Origin: Cryptomeria japonica
Taxonomy: Eukaryota; Streptophyta; Pinopsida; Cupressales; Cupressaceae
DNA: 64,000 nt
Assembly: GCF_030272615.1 (NCBI RefSeq)
Contig: NC_081405.1
Coordinates: forward strand, 568,475,095-568,539,094
Direction: 5' to 3'
Both the position numbers and the translations under genes were made by a program. Numbering within the stretch: the first letter of the stretch is position 1; each line of letters starts with the position of its first letter. Of the stretch, positions 46,801-56,428 are shown in pieces. The notes under the pieces were generated by a model. The model saw only the letters and a list, made by a program, of their open reading frames with translations, was not told the origin of the DNA and did not search any database.

Positions 46801-46842
46801 GAATGGCATTTGAGGCAGTGCCCCAAAATTCTTTTTTGGCAT
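43832..46842 (-). pseudogene. gag-pro: RE10 gag-protease remnant with internal protein repeats
   Basis: Minus-strand pieces read in order. First an acidic region with repeated PSPKI.P.H.D.(I/L)VQ units (46842-45897), then NKPLF(M/V)VQG repeats (45893-45627). Next comes LGKEYNLIEQLKSTLVKISLL (45470-45400), the segment that precedes the protease in many plant gypsy polyproteins, and a retropepsin region (45330-44900) with LVNNGSSLNVCSINLL, where the catalytic Asp is Asn, ending in ILLG*SWIH and VPSTLYRQLKFIYN. A Ser/Thr-rich tail and a further frame of 274 codons (44656-43832) follow. Many stops and frameshifts. No retrotransposon gag core is recognisable. Confidence 0.68.
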
Positions 46843-47052
46843 GAAATTTTTTTAAAATGTCATTTTTTTAACAAAATGCAATGAAATAAATAGTGCAAAC
46901 AATGAAAGTAAATTAAATGTCTAAACAATTAAGTGATTAAATAAATGTAATCAATGCAATGAATGAAAGTGAATAAGCTATATGTCTAAGAAATGATTGC
47001 AAATATGCATGAAAATCAGAAGTAAGCATAGAACATGTTGGGTTCACCAAAA

Positions 47053-48655
47053 TGTGATGGTGAAAAATGGGATTGGGTGGTTTAGGACTTAACCCCACTT
47101 TCCTCCACACATTGGAATATGAAAGAGCCTAAGGAAGTGATTCACTTTGACTAACTCTTGTGAAAGAGATTCAAGGAATACTCTCATGGTTTCTATTCTT
47201 TTGCTGCTATGAAAGGGAAGTCAGCTAAATTTGCAATAATGATGAACTAAGCTAGGGAGATGAATCAAAATGATGATATAAATTGAGGTACAAACTAAAG
47301 AACTAGAAATGAAACTTATATGTGTACTTGATATTAGAAACTAAGCTAGAATGAGCTAGACCAGAGCGTTGGGTGCCTTGGTCCCTATTGCAGAGATGAC
47401 CTGTACTTCTGGAATCTATAAATTAAGGTCTTGATTTGTCAAACTGCAAAAAGCTGCTCAGAAATGTAAAGGACCAGGGCACTAGGCACCTTGGTCCTAG
47501 TGTTCTGGGACCTTCTTATGGATTTGAACCCGTGCCTATGAGTTCTAGCTTTTCGAAAGTCTGTAGCTCCGTTAGAATCCTACAGATGTACCTGCAAGCT
47601 AGAAAATGGTGTTTGGGTGGCTTTATAGGGTTTTGCCTTAGTCAAACTCCTTATTTTGGTGATTTCCACATCCACACATAGCCAATTTATAGTTGAAATG
47701 TGTGTGTACAAGAACCATATGTGTGTATAAGATCCTAAATGAGATAAAATGAAAGAATTAGAGTTCTATCCTACGATATGAGCATAAAACCCTAAAAGAA
47801 CATAGTGTAAATAAAAGTGCTTCAAATCACAAATGGAATAATGGGTCTAAAGAAATAATATAGAAAATAAATATTGTGAAACTCATATAAAGATATGAAA
47901 ATAACATGAAACCATACCAAAACCTAAGGAAGAGGTACAAGTCAATCAACAGCCGGTGATCTCCTATTATTCTTCAATATCTTCAAATATTCAATTGATG
48001 ATGAAAATGATTGATGAAGACTCAATAAATGTTATATTTTCTGGTTGAAGACTCCACATAACCTATACTTTCACTTCATAAGAGGCTCCTTCAATCGCTT
48101 GTAGATGGATCCCTCAAATGAGGAGAGAAAGACTATATGTATGAAACCGTAATTTTGTTTTTTATCATAGACTAACCTAGAAATGATGTTTTTTCGCACC
48201 AAGTCAGATTTAAACATTATAATGCTTCCAAAACATGATCCCAAAATTTTGGGAGAAAAATTTGGGACCAAGGTGAATCGCCTCGATTCGATCAACTTTT
48301 TTTTTATTTTTTAAGGATGCGAAGTATTGTAAATATAACATGATCCCCAAGTTTATGCAATGATTTAAGATGTTTTGAAATGCAAAATCAATCCTTGGAG
48401 GTTGAAATAGGACATAATTAGGGATTTGATGAATTAATCAGTTGAAAGAATAAAATAAAAAGTAGCACACTTAGGATTGAGGGCCCAATTTTATGATGTG
48501 TAGAGGGATGAAAGAGGACTTTAGATTTAATTAAATTAATTAATTAAATTCTTAAAGGGAAATTTAAAATGCAAGATGCAACACACTAAGGTGGGTGCTA
48601 ACCTAAGTGTGGAATTATACCACCTAATTAAGGGTGTACAATTTACGATGCTATA
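47053..48655 (-). repeat. RE10 5' LTR (right copy)
   Basis: An uninterrupted 1603-base copy, TGTGATGG at the left and GATGCTATA at the right (GCTACA in the left copy). Two GC palindromes lie at 47359-47385 and 47471-47497, with many C/T and G/A changes compared with RE12. Confidence 0.9.
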
Positions 48656-50467
48656 GATACACCAATTCATGTTGACATGTCTTTGAAGCCATGACTACAA
48701 TTCAAACCCTATCCTTTCATGGTGACAAAGAGAGACAAGGAAGGAGGTATGTTGAAGGTGTCTTTGATTGTTGTGAGCATAGAGGACGTTATGTCTTACA
48801 TCCATCCACCCCTAACAGAGGTTAGTCATGTAAATTTAAATGTTTCACAAAATCATCTTGTGGAAGATGACCTAACAAAATTCAAACAACAATACAAGCA
48901 TATTTCAGAGTCAGAGTTAGGGTTTGAATATTTGGAAAGAGTTCTTTGATTTCAACTATGAGAATGCATGGATTCAAATCATCTTGAGCTGAATTCATAG
49001 AGATGATATATTTATAGAATTCCCACACAAGGTCATGAATGATACCATTAGGGTTTTGACAAGGTTGTGCATCCATAAAACACTTCTTGATTTGAAGTTG
49101 GAGAAGAATGATACTATGTCTAAGCTTACTAGTGCAAATTTAGATGAAAGAACTATGACTATTGAGGACATCACTAATTTGAGTGTATGTTAGCTTACCA
49201 AGGGTTTGGCATACAAAATCTACTATCAAAACCATGAGGGTTCGACCACTGCTATACACTCTCCCTATCATATAGTGGTTGAAGTAGAGAAGTTTGATTT
49301 GTGTGAACTTTTGAGACAACTTCTAGATAATTTAGAAAGGACAAAAAAAATAAAGTATCCATTCAAGTATGGGTTCCTAATCATATGTCTAGTATTTATG
49401 TTCATGAATGAGCTCCCAAGTGATAAGAGTAAAGTGTGGTATATGTTTATTCCTGTAGTCGATCAAATAAAAAATCATCTTAGGAATTTTAATAATGATA
49501 CATAAACATATAATACTACATATTTTAATTGGTTTAAGAATTTCCAATATAAGATGCAAGAAAGAGATTGGATTCTTGTCAGTTTGGTCTAGAAGTACAT
49601 GAATGAGATCAACTTTCTATTCAGTAAGGACCATTGTTACATTGATGTGGTAGAGCCAAGGACTGCTTAGCTACCTTTGTTTCCTTATGAAATATTAGAG
49701 GAGTATGTGGAGAAGAATATAGAGACCCTATTGTAGTTGCCAGTGGATCAAAGTACAAAACGATTGAAGGGAATACAACTAAATTATTAAACACGATGAT
49801 CTGTAAGGAGGCTGAGACTAGACATGCAAAGTAGATGGATAATTTGTACAAATGATAAATATACCTATTATAGAAGAAGCCTTTGGAAAGAAAGCATAGA
49901 GGAGAACTATGTCAGTGTCTGCCTCTCCTTCGATAAGGTTGGTTCCTTTGAAACCCTAGTAAGGGCATAATCAAGTGAGAAGAAAGGACATAGACCTTAA
50001 AAAAAGGCAACGAGAGAGACAGGTGCTTTGGAGCTTGATGTTGAGAAAGTTGACAATAGTAGCATAGATGAGGACGTACAAAAAGAAACTTTTGTGATTA
50101 GAAAGGGGTCCACAAGGGCGACAATTAAGAAAGTGGATGTTGAAGAAGAAGAGGATACTGTTCCTCTTAGTTAGAGAAAGAAAAAAATGTTCTCTTTGGA
50201 AAATAGCCTCACAAAGAAGAGGAAGGAAGTCAAGAAGAAAGAACCAAAGAATTCAAAAGGAAAGAAGAAGAAGAAGAATCCCCCTTCGGTTGATTATCAA
50301 CTGCATGATTTTGATAGTCTAGTAAATGCTATTCATCAGCATGAGTCCTTGGAGGTGTTTGTAGAACTATATAAGGATGCTCCTCTAGTATATAAATTGA
50401 ATATAGAAAAATCTATTATCTAGTATTTGATTACTTTTGATGAGAATGCGAATGATATTATGGATAA
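48656..50467 (+). pseudogene. RE6 ORF2, first large part
   Basis: The frame continues from the start codon at 33232. It reads TPIHVDMSLKP, stop, LQFKPYPFMVTKRDKEGGM, then the conserved core at 49030-49330: FPHKVMNDTIRVLTRLC, MSKLTSANLDERTM, IEDITNL, LAYKIYYQNHEGS and FDLCELLRQLLDNL. A Lys-rich, probably basic segment (SLTKKRKEVKKKEPKNSKGK, 50200-50270) and YQLHDFDSLVNAIHQHESLEVF follow, aligning with LLNEITEEGNLKNIEKIYD of RE14. Many stops. It is cut at 50467 by solo LTR RE12. Confidence 0.7.
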
Positions 50468-52091
50468 TGTAGCGTCGTAAATTGTACGCACTCGCTAGGG
50501 TGGTACAATTTCACACCTAGTTTAGCACCCGCCTTAGTGCATTTTACATTCTGCATTGCATTTCTCCTTAAGCACTTAATTAATCAAATTAATTAGGTCT
50601 AAGGTCCTATTTCATCATTCTCTACATCATAAAGTTGGGCCCTTTTCACTAAAGCGCGCCCTTCGCATTTTATTCCTTCAATACATCACTCAATCAAAAA
50701 CCCTAATTAGGTCCTATTCCGAACTTGGGGGCTTGGTTTCGGGGTCAAAACATCTCAAAATCACCTGTAACTTCGGGATTCTCTCTAAAATCATCATATC
50801 GGACGGCCCTGAAAATTTGGTGAAAAGTTGCCGGGACCGTGGCGCCCGGTGCACATGGTCCCGGACATTTTTCCCGAAATTTTAGGAGCACGGTCCAATC
50901 ATAAAATAAAGCTTAACCCCAAGAAATTGGCGGGATATTCAATCTCTAGGTCAGCCAAAATATGGATTTACGATCTAGGGTTTCATACATAAGAGCTCTC
51001 TTTCTTCATTGGAAGGGATCGGATTTTTGTTTCCAAGAACTTCATATGCAGCGAAAGAGCAGATCTTTGAAGACTTCAACATCTTACAACATCTTTCTAT
51101 CAAGCATCTATCAAATTCATTCATCCACTTAGGGCTTGGAAGACATTGAAGAACAATAGGAGATTACCGACTGAAGATTGGCTTGTACTCCTCCCTTGAG
51201 GGTTGGGTATGATTTCGTATTGTTTTCATGTCTTTGCATAAGCTTTGATACGTCATTTATTCACACTTTAGATCACATTGCATCTTGATTTAGAGCATTT
51301 ACATTATCATTTGCAAGCAATTAGGGTTTACTTTCTAGGTTGCTCTAGTTTGCTTTCTTGCATTTTGGACCTTGCACACACACTAGGTCTGCACACACAA
51401 TACAGTTTACAAAACAACTTGGCTATTCGTGGAGGTGGAAATCACCGAAGCGTGGGTTTGACTAAGGCAAAACCCTATATAGCCGCCCCTCCCCCTTTTT
51501 AGATATTATTGCAGGTTTCAGGATTCAGACGACGCCGCGGGATACAGATCCGGAGAGAGAAGGTTGGAACAACACTCTGTGTGAAATTGCAGAGCAGGAG
51601 ACCAGGATAGGGGCGCTGGGCACCCTGGTCCCTGGGACAGAGGCGCTGGGTGCCCTGGTCCTCAGGACAGACAGTTGCAGACAGTTTCCAAGCAGTGTTT
51701 TAGAGTGCAGAACAACAGTTTCCGGTGCAGTTTTCAGGACAGTGGCGCCCGCGCCCCCGTCCCGAACATTTCTAGTCCGACTTCGACTCCGGGTACATAT
51801 CTGCATTCTTATTTCATCCTTGTACTTACAGTTGTTCATTGTTTAATCTCAATTCTGCAATCTTGTTATTGGTTCGTACTTGCATTTTGGGATTAGGGTT
51901 TGAACTTGCATCACTTGATCTTACAATTTCAACAAGGGAATAGAAATCCTAATAGATATCCTGTGGCTCTCTCTTTCGCCAAAAGAAGTAGCCAATTGTG
52001 CGATATCTCTAGGCTCTTTCATATTCCGTAATGTGTGTCAAAAGGTAGGATTAGGGCATGATTAACCTAGTCTCACTTTTTCCCCCACACA
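50468..52091 (+). mobile_element. RE12: solo LTR of the RE10 family
   Basis: It starts TGTAGCGTCGTAAATTGTACG and ends CCCCCACACA. GATAA is duplicated at 50463-50467 and 52092-52096. It aligns with the RE10 LTR (read minus) throughout but is much richer in CG and in intact GC palindromes (50833-50862, 51600-51632, 51634-51661, 51737-51763). A TATATAG box lies at 51476-51482, and the RE10 LTR has the same box at 33896-33903. No internal region is present, so it is a solo LTR. Confidence 0.9.
51476..51482 (+). promoter_or_regulatory. TATA-like box in RE12 LTR
   Basis: TATATAG follows an AAAACCC block. The same arrangement is conserved in RE10, which supports a promoter role. Confidence 0.45.
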
Positions 52092-53880
52092 GATAAGTTA
52101 CCTGTGGATTTGTTGGAAGCTTTAACAGAAAGAAGGAAGGATGCATTGGTAAAAGAATCCAATGTAAGGACATGATCTTTAGAGCTATTAGTGAATGAAA
52201 GAGTGGCCAGATACAAGGATCCACAAGAGGTGGGAGGAATCCTTGTCACAAATCCCAAGGAGGTTTTGACTGACTAGCCAACAATCCCCCCCTCAACACC
52301 GAATAAGGTTTCATGAACTTCTTTTAAGGAGACCATAGGGTGACCTCCTAGGATTCAAACCCATAACCTAGTGCTCAGATACCAATTGTTGGAATCAATG
52401 CTAGCGTTACACCAAAAGCTTGAGCTGTCAGTGAACGGGAGAGAGGCCAGAGACAAGGATCCGTGGGAGGCGAGAGAAAGCTATGTCTCTAATTTCAAGG
52501 AGGTTCTAATCGACTAGCCAACAATGATGTGCAATACTTTATCCAAGGAAGATAGAGCTAATATTTTGCAAGCTCTTAATAGAAGGTTTAGAACAAAAGA
52601 AATAGTAAAAGTCATAATGGGAGGTGATTCGATTGACTATCAGAGGATAGTAAAAAAGACTGAGGATGCAACAAAATAGGTTGTATAAGAGATAAAGAAT
52701 ACTTTTTCTTCTCCTGGAGAGAAGAAAAACACAAAAATTGGTTCAAAAGAGGGTACATTTGGTGTTGCTCTAGTAGTATGGTTGATTCAAAGAAGAGAGA
52801 TGATGATCTATTAGGTGGTTATAGGGATCCAAAAACTAGTTCTAGTGATAACATGGAGACTGATAAGAATCATTAAACAATTATAGAAAAGATTTCAGAG
52901 AATAAACATGCAAATAAAGAGAAATAATAGGAGAAGAAGAAAAAGGAAGAAAGGAGTACTATGTGTGGTGGAGAAACTTTTGGTCCATCTAGAGGCTTCA
53001 TATAAATTTTTAAAATTGTAGTTATAGTTTGAACCAGTCATTACTTATGAGGTACTTCTTGTACCTATAACACAAGCTTAGATGGACCTTAATCACGTGT
53101 CCCCTCTACACATGTTACACTTGGGTGATATACTTCGTCACTCTATACATAAGAAGTACATCAAATCACAAATTTAGAGCACCAAGTTGATAAATGATAC
53201 AAATAAGTTTCTCCATGAGAGAATTTTCAAATTTGTGTTGGATAAAAGTTTGAGTGATGAGGAGAAGCTACAGGTGATGCTTAATGGCTTGAAGGATTAT
53301 GATTCTAAATTGGAAGCAACAATTTTGAAATATGTTGAAAAGAGGACATAAGCAAAAAAAATGAGAAGAATTAGTGAATAAATGTGCAATTGCACATAGC
53401 CAATTGTAGGATGGAATAAGAATTTTTGACAAGAGTGTAAAGGATGTTGTGATAGCATATTAGTTTTTCCATCAGTGGCCTATATCTACCAAAGATATTC
53501 AGGGACAAATGGACACTTTGAAAACATAGATTATATAGCTTTCTTGTACTATATATTTGAAGAAGGGTGTAAATGGTAATGGTAGACTGCAAATAAAGAA
53601 TTTGTAAATGTAGTTAAAACTACTAACTGATCATAAGCAAAAGGTTAAGACACAATTTGGTCATATGAGAGAAATTGTAGATTTGTAGCTCAACACCATG
53701 GTGAGATTTCTTGTAGACTCTCAAAAGATGGATTAGTTAGCGAAGGTTCTAGGTAGTTGCAGTAAGGTAGAGGATCTTCTATTGAAGATGGAAAGTTAGC
53801 ACAACATTTTGACCTTTGTGGAGGATGATTAGAAGACCACTTAGTCTCATCTCAAGTTTGTTCACAGGGGCATTATGCTC
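52092..53880 (+). pseudogene. RE6 ORF2, C-terminal part (interrupted by RE13)
   Basis: It resumes after RE12 with KLPVDLLEALTERRKDALV, which aligns with EIPDELFKRLEARRQAVIE of RE14. It is interrupted at 52177-52523 by RE13, then continues with LSKEDRANILQALNRRFRTKEI (matching the NSPKEIDDLITQANRTIF part of RE14) and highly decayed charged, helical sequence to about 53880. Stops occur in every frame. Confidence 0.6.
52177..52523 (-). mobile_element. RE13: TRIM-like miniature LTR element
   Basis: Two direct repeats of about 107 bases and 137 bases (52177-52283 and 52387-52523), both ending GACTAGCCAACA, flank about 100 bases. The inner ends carry a minus-strand initiator Met primer site variant (TGGTATCTGAGC, 52375-52386) and a C run read as a polypurine tract (52286-52293). 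This is the layout of terminal-repeat retrotransposons in miniature. ATGAT occurs at 52172-52176 and 52524-52528 as a candidate duplication. The left repeat lacks the first 30 or so bases of the right one, so its outer border is uncertain. No coding capacity. Confidence 0.7.
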
Positions 53881-53997
53881 CCAAAAATGAAGAATTGCTA
53901 ATTTCACCAACAAGATAATTTTGTTCCTGTACATATATATGCAGATAAGTAGAAGGTTGGTGAAATACAATTTTGGTTTTCAATTTTGTTCATACCC

Positions 53998-54072
53998 GAA
54001 GGGGGAGTTGTATGCAGTTATTGAGTTTGTATCATGGAGACATCCTTTGTCCTTGATGTCAAAGGGGGAGAG
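53998..54072 (+). promoter_or_regulatory. RE6 polypurine tracts 1 and 2
   Basis: GAAGGGGGAGT (53998-54008) and AAAGGGGGAGAG (54061-54072). The third tract of the array, AAAAGGGGAGA (60725-60735), lies behind the RE14 insertion, directly before the RE6 3' LTR. Confidence 0.7.
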
Positions 54073-54109
54073 AATTGATTGTGAAGTAATACATGATAAT
54101 AGTTTGGAG

Positions 54110-54897
54110 TGTTGGCATATGCACACTCCAATGAGACATTGTATGTGATTGAAGGTTTTGTCATTGATGGCAACCTTGCAATCCTATGGCACCGGCAAAG
54201 GTATTATACTGGCATCAACAGATCAAACTCTACATCGGCAGAGAAGAAATGAAGTATACCGGCACAGAGGCCGACAAGATTTTGTTATATTATATTTTGT
54301 TTATTATTGTAAAACTTTGTAAGCCGACTTGGCAAATTGTAAAATGACTCTTATATATTAAAGAGATCATTGTAGACATTTGATATAGGAGATGTAAGCA
54401 TTAACAAAAAATATTAGGCAGACCTATTATGCGAAATATAAGTTAAGGGGTTTATGTAAGCAGCAGAGCAGCAACCAGTACTGGATCAGGCATTGAAGAT
54501 GCTATTGTAAAGCAGTACAAGATATTGGATTTGTATAATCCTCATCGTAAGTCAGTGAGACTTCCCATTGAGTAGTGAGCTCTAGGCAGTTGGCCTTCCT
54601 GCATGTGCAGGCCCCTATTGTAAGTAATATTCTCTTATTGGCCAGTGAGTAAATATTGTGGGTCACAAAACCCACCGAGGTTTTTCCCACACCGGGTTTC
54701 CTCATTAAAACCTTGTGTTATGGTGTGCTTTTCATGCGGATGTTCTTGATTATGTTTATTGCATTATTTCTTGCATACCGATACACTATCATATTACGTT
54801 CTGCATGTTTTAAGTTAAGAAATTCTATAGACCGGTTAGATACTGATTCACCCCACCCCCCACCCCCCGCCTCTCAATATTTGTGGGATTCCTAACA
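54110..54897 (+). repeat. RE14 5' LTR
   Basis: It starts TGTTGGCATATGCAC and ends GGGATTCCTAACA after a C-rich tail (54850-54873). A TATATATTAAAG box lies at 54353-54364 (TATATATAAAAG at 60159-60170 in the 3' copy). TTTGTCATTGATGGCAAC lies near the start. Confidence 0.93.
54353..54364 (+). promoter_or_regulatory. TATA box in RE14 5' LTR
   Basis: TATATATTAAAG, 244 bases into the LTR. The 3' copy has TATATATAAAAG at the same place, a better match to a plant TATA box. Confidence 0.55.
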
Positions 54898-54899
54898 AT

Positions 54900-54911
54900 T
54901 GGTATCAGAGC
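54900..54911 (+). promoter_or_regulatory. RE14 primer binding site
   Basis: TGGTATCAGAGC, the perfect initiator Met complement, lies two bases after the LTR end. Confidence 0.9.
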
Positions 54912-54968
54912 TTGGTCCTCTATTTTCAGAAGCCTAACAGCTTGAGGAACATCTTGACATCAGTAAAG

Positions 54969-55937
54969 ATGGAAAATCTGATGAAGCAATTGGAAAGAGC
55001 TCTTTCAGACTATGATGCAAAGAAATTGAAAAATATCAAACTAGAAGATGATTTAAGGGCAGCTCAGGATATCATTCAGGCACTTCAAGAAAAGTTTACT
55101 GTTGCAAGAAATAAGAGAAGAGAACTTTGTTAAAAATTGAAAAATGAGAATGATGAAAAGGAATCACTTAATGATATGATAAGCAAGTTGTAACAAGAGA
55201 ACATGACAACAAAGAATGAGATGCAGGATATGACTATGAGATTTTGCAAAGAGATTGAGGATAGGAAGAAGAATGAAGAAGAATTGACCAGACGACTAAG
55301 TGATGAAGCAAATGAGAACACAAGACTTAGCTATGAAAATGACATGTTGAAGATAGATCTAATGCATACTCAGAATGATTCAAATGAACTGATGAGACAA
55401 AAAGAAGTCTTAGAAAGAGAACTAGAAACTGCAAATCAACATAAAGAAAAATTCAAGAAAAGCTCAGAGGAACTTGGCACCTTGCTGAAGAATCAAAAAC
55501 CTAAAGGTGACACTTCTGGAACTGGCTTTGAAGTTGGTGAAAGCTCCGGTACTACAAATACTCAGGATCACAACAAACTGGTAAGACAACCTAATGCTTA
55601 TAAATTCAATGGAAAATGCTTTAACTATAATAAGTATGGTCATAGAGAAAATGAATGTAGATCTAGAAATTATCAAAATATCAACACACCCATCAGTCAA
55701 TTCTCTAAATGCAACAAAGTTGTTCACAAATCTAAAAATTGTAGAATGAATGTGAGATGTTATGTTTGTGGAAGATTTGGACATTTATCTAATCAATGTA
55801 GAACACAAACCGGCATAGGTTATGGGAAAGCTATTCAAAAGAATAATGTAACTTGTTATGCATGTAACAAGACTGGGCATATTGCTAAATTCTGTAGAAG
55901 TAAAGGAACACCGGTAGATAAAAAAGTTCTATCTTGA
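54969..55937 (+). pseudogene. RE14 ORF1: coiled-coil protein with zinc knuckles, two stops
   Basis: It starts MENLMKQLERALSDYDAKKL at 54969, 57 bases after the primer site. It is 322 codons in one frame, broken only by TAA at 55131 and 55191. Residues 1-175 are a long coiled coil (EDDLRAAQDIIQALQEK, LMRQKEVLERELETANQHKE). A GES-rich linker follows, then four zinc knuckles: a degenerate CFNYNKYGHRENEC (55618-55659), a degenerate CNKVVHKSKNC (55711-55743), CYVCGRFGHLSNQC (55759-55800) and CYACNKTGHIAKFC (55855-55896). By analogy with Gag it likely binds element RNA and self-assembles. It lacks the gag N-terminal domain seen in RE8. Confidence 0.85.
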
Positions 55938-56428
55938 AAGGTAAAGAAAAAGTTGAAGAGGTTAAACAAGAATTCTCAAAACAATGGATTAGAAAAGCTG
56001 ATCTAAATATTGGGAATACTCCTCCACCAGTAGAACAAACCAATGCTTCACCGGCAGAACAGAGTAATGCTTCACTAGAAGGACTAAGCAATTCTCCACC
56101 GGCAGGGAGTTCTTCATCTAATTGAAGAAAGTTTCTTTGAGGGTTTGGCATTCTATTGACACATGTGCTATTATTCCCTTGGTTAGAGATAAGAAGTTGG
56201 AAATTACTTATTACCGGCAAACAATGTTAAGTGAATACTTAACCGGCATGCAATTAATATGGTAGATGGCGAAAAGACACTATAAAATCAACGTTTTGGC
56301 TCCATTTCATTTCACCGAGATTTCAAACCTACAAAGAGAGTGAAGTTTCCAAGCTAAGGCATTTCGAGCAAGAAGCAAAAACACTCCAAGCAATCATCCA
56401 TCCCAAAGGCAGTAAAAGGTATTTAATC
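55938..56428 (+). other. RE14 spacer between ORF1 and ORF2
   Basis: A readable but low-complexity tail (repeats of PPxEQxNASP type, 56020-56125) may belong to ORF1 after a frame change. The rest to the ORF2 start shows nothing recognisable. Confidence 0.5.

Larger units (their letters stand above)
33240..48655 (-). mobile_element. RE10: gypsy-type gag-protease element, left LTR split by RE11
   Basis: The LTRs at 33240-42475 (interrupted by RE11) and 47053-48655 are clearly the same sequence, TGTGATGGTG at the left and GCTACA/GCTATA at the right. They flank a 4.58 kb interior on the minus strand. GATAC is duplicated outside. The interior has a candidate primer site next to the right LTR (47034-47049, TGGTGAACCCAACATG on the minus strand), a decayed gag-protease region and a long 3' region, but no RT or integrase that I could find. 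LTR family shared with solo LTR RE12. Confidence 0.88.

Noticed and set aside
52107-52176. TGTTGGAAGC at 52107 as the left start of RE13
   Set aside because: This stretch encodes a segment of RE6 ORF2 that aligns with RE14, so the TGTTGG match is a coincidence.
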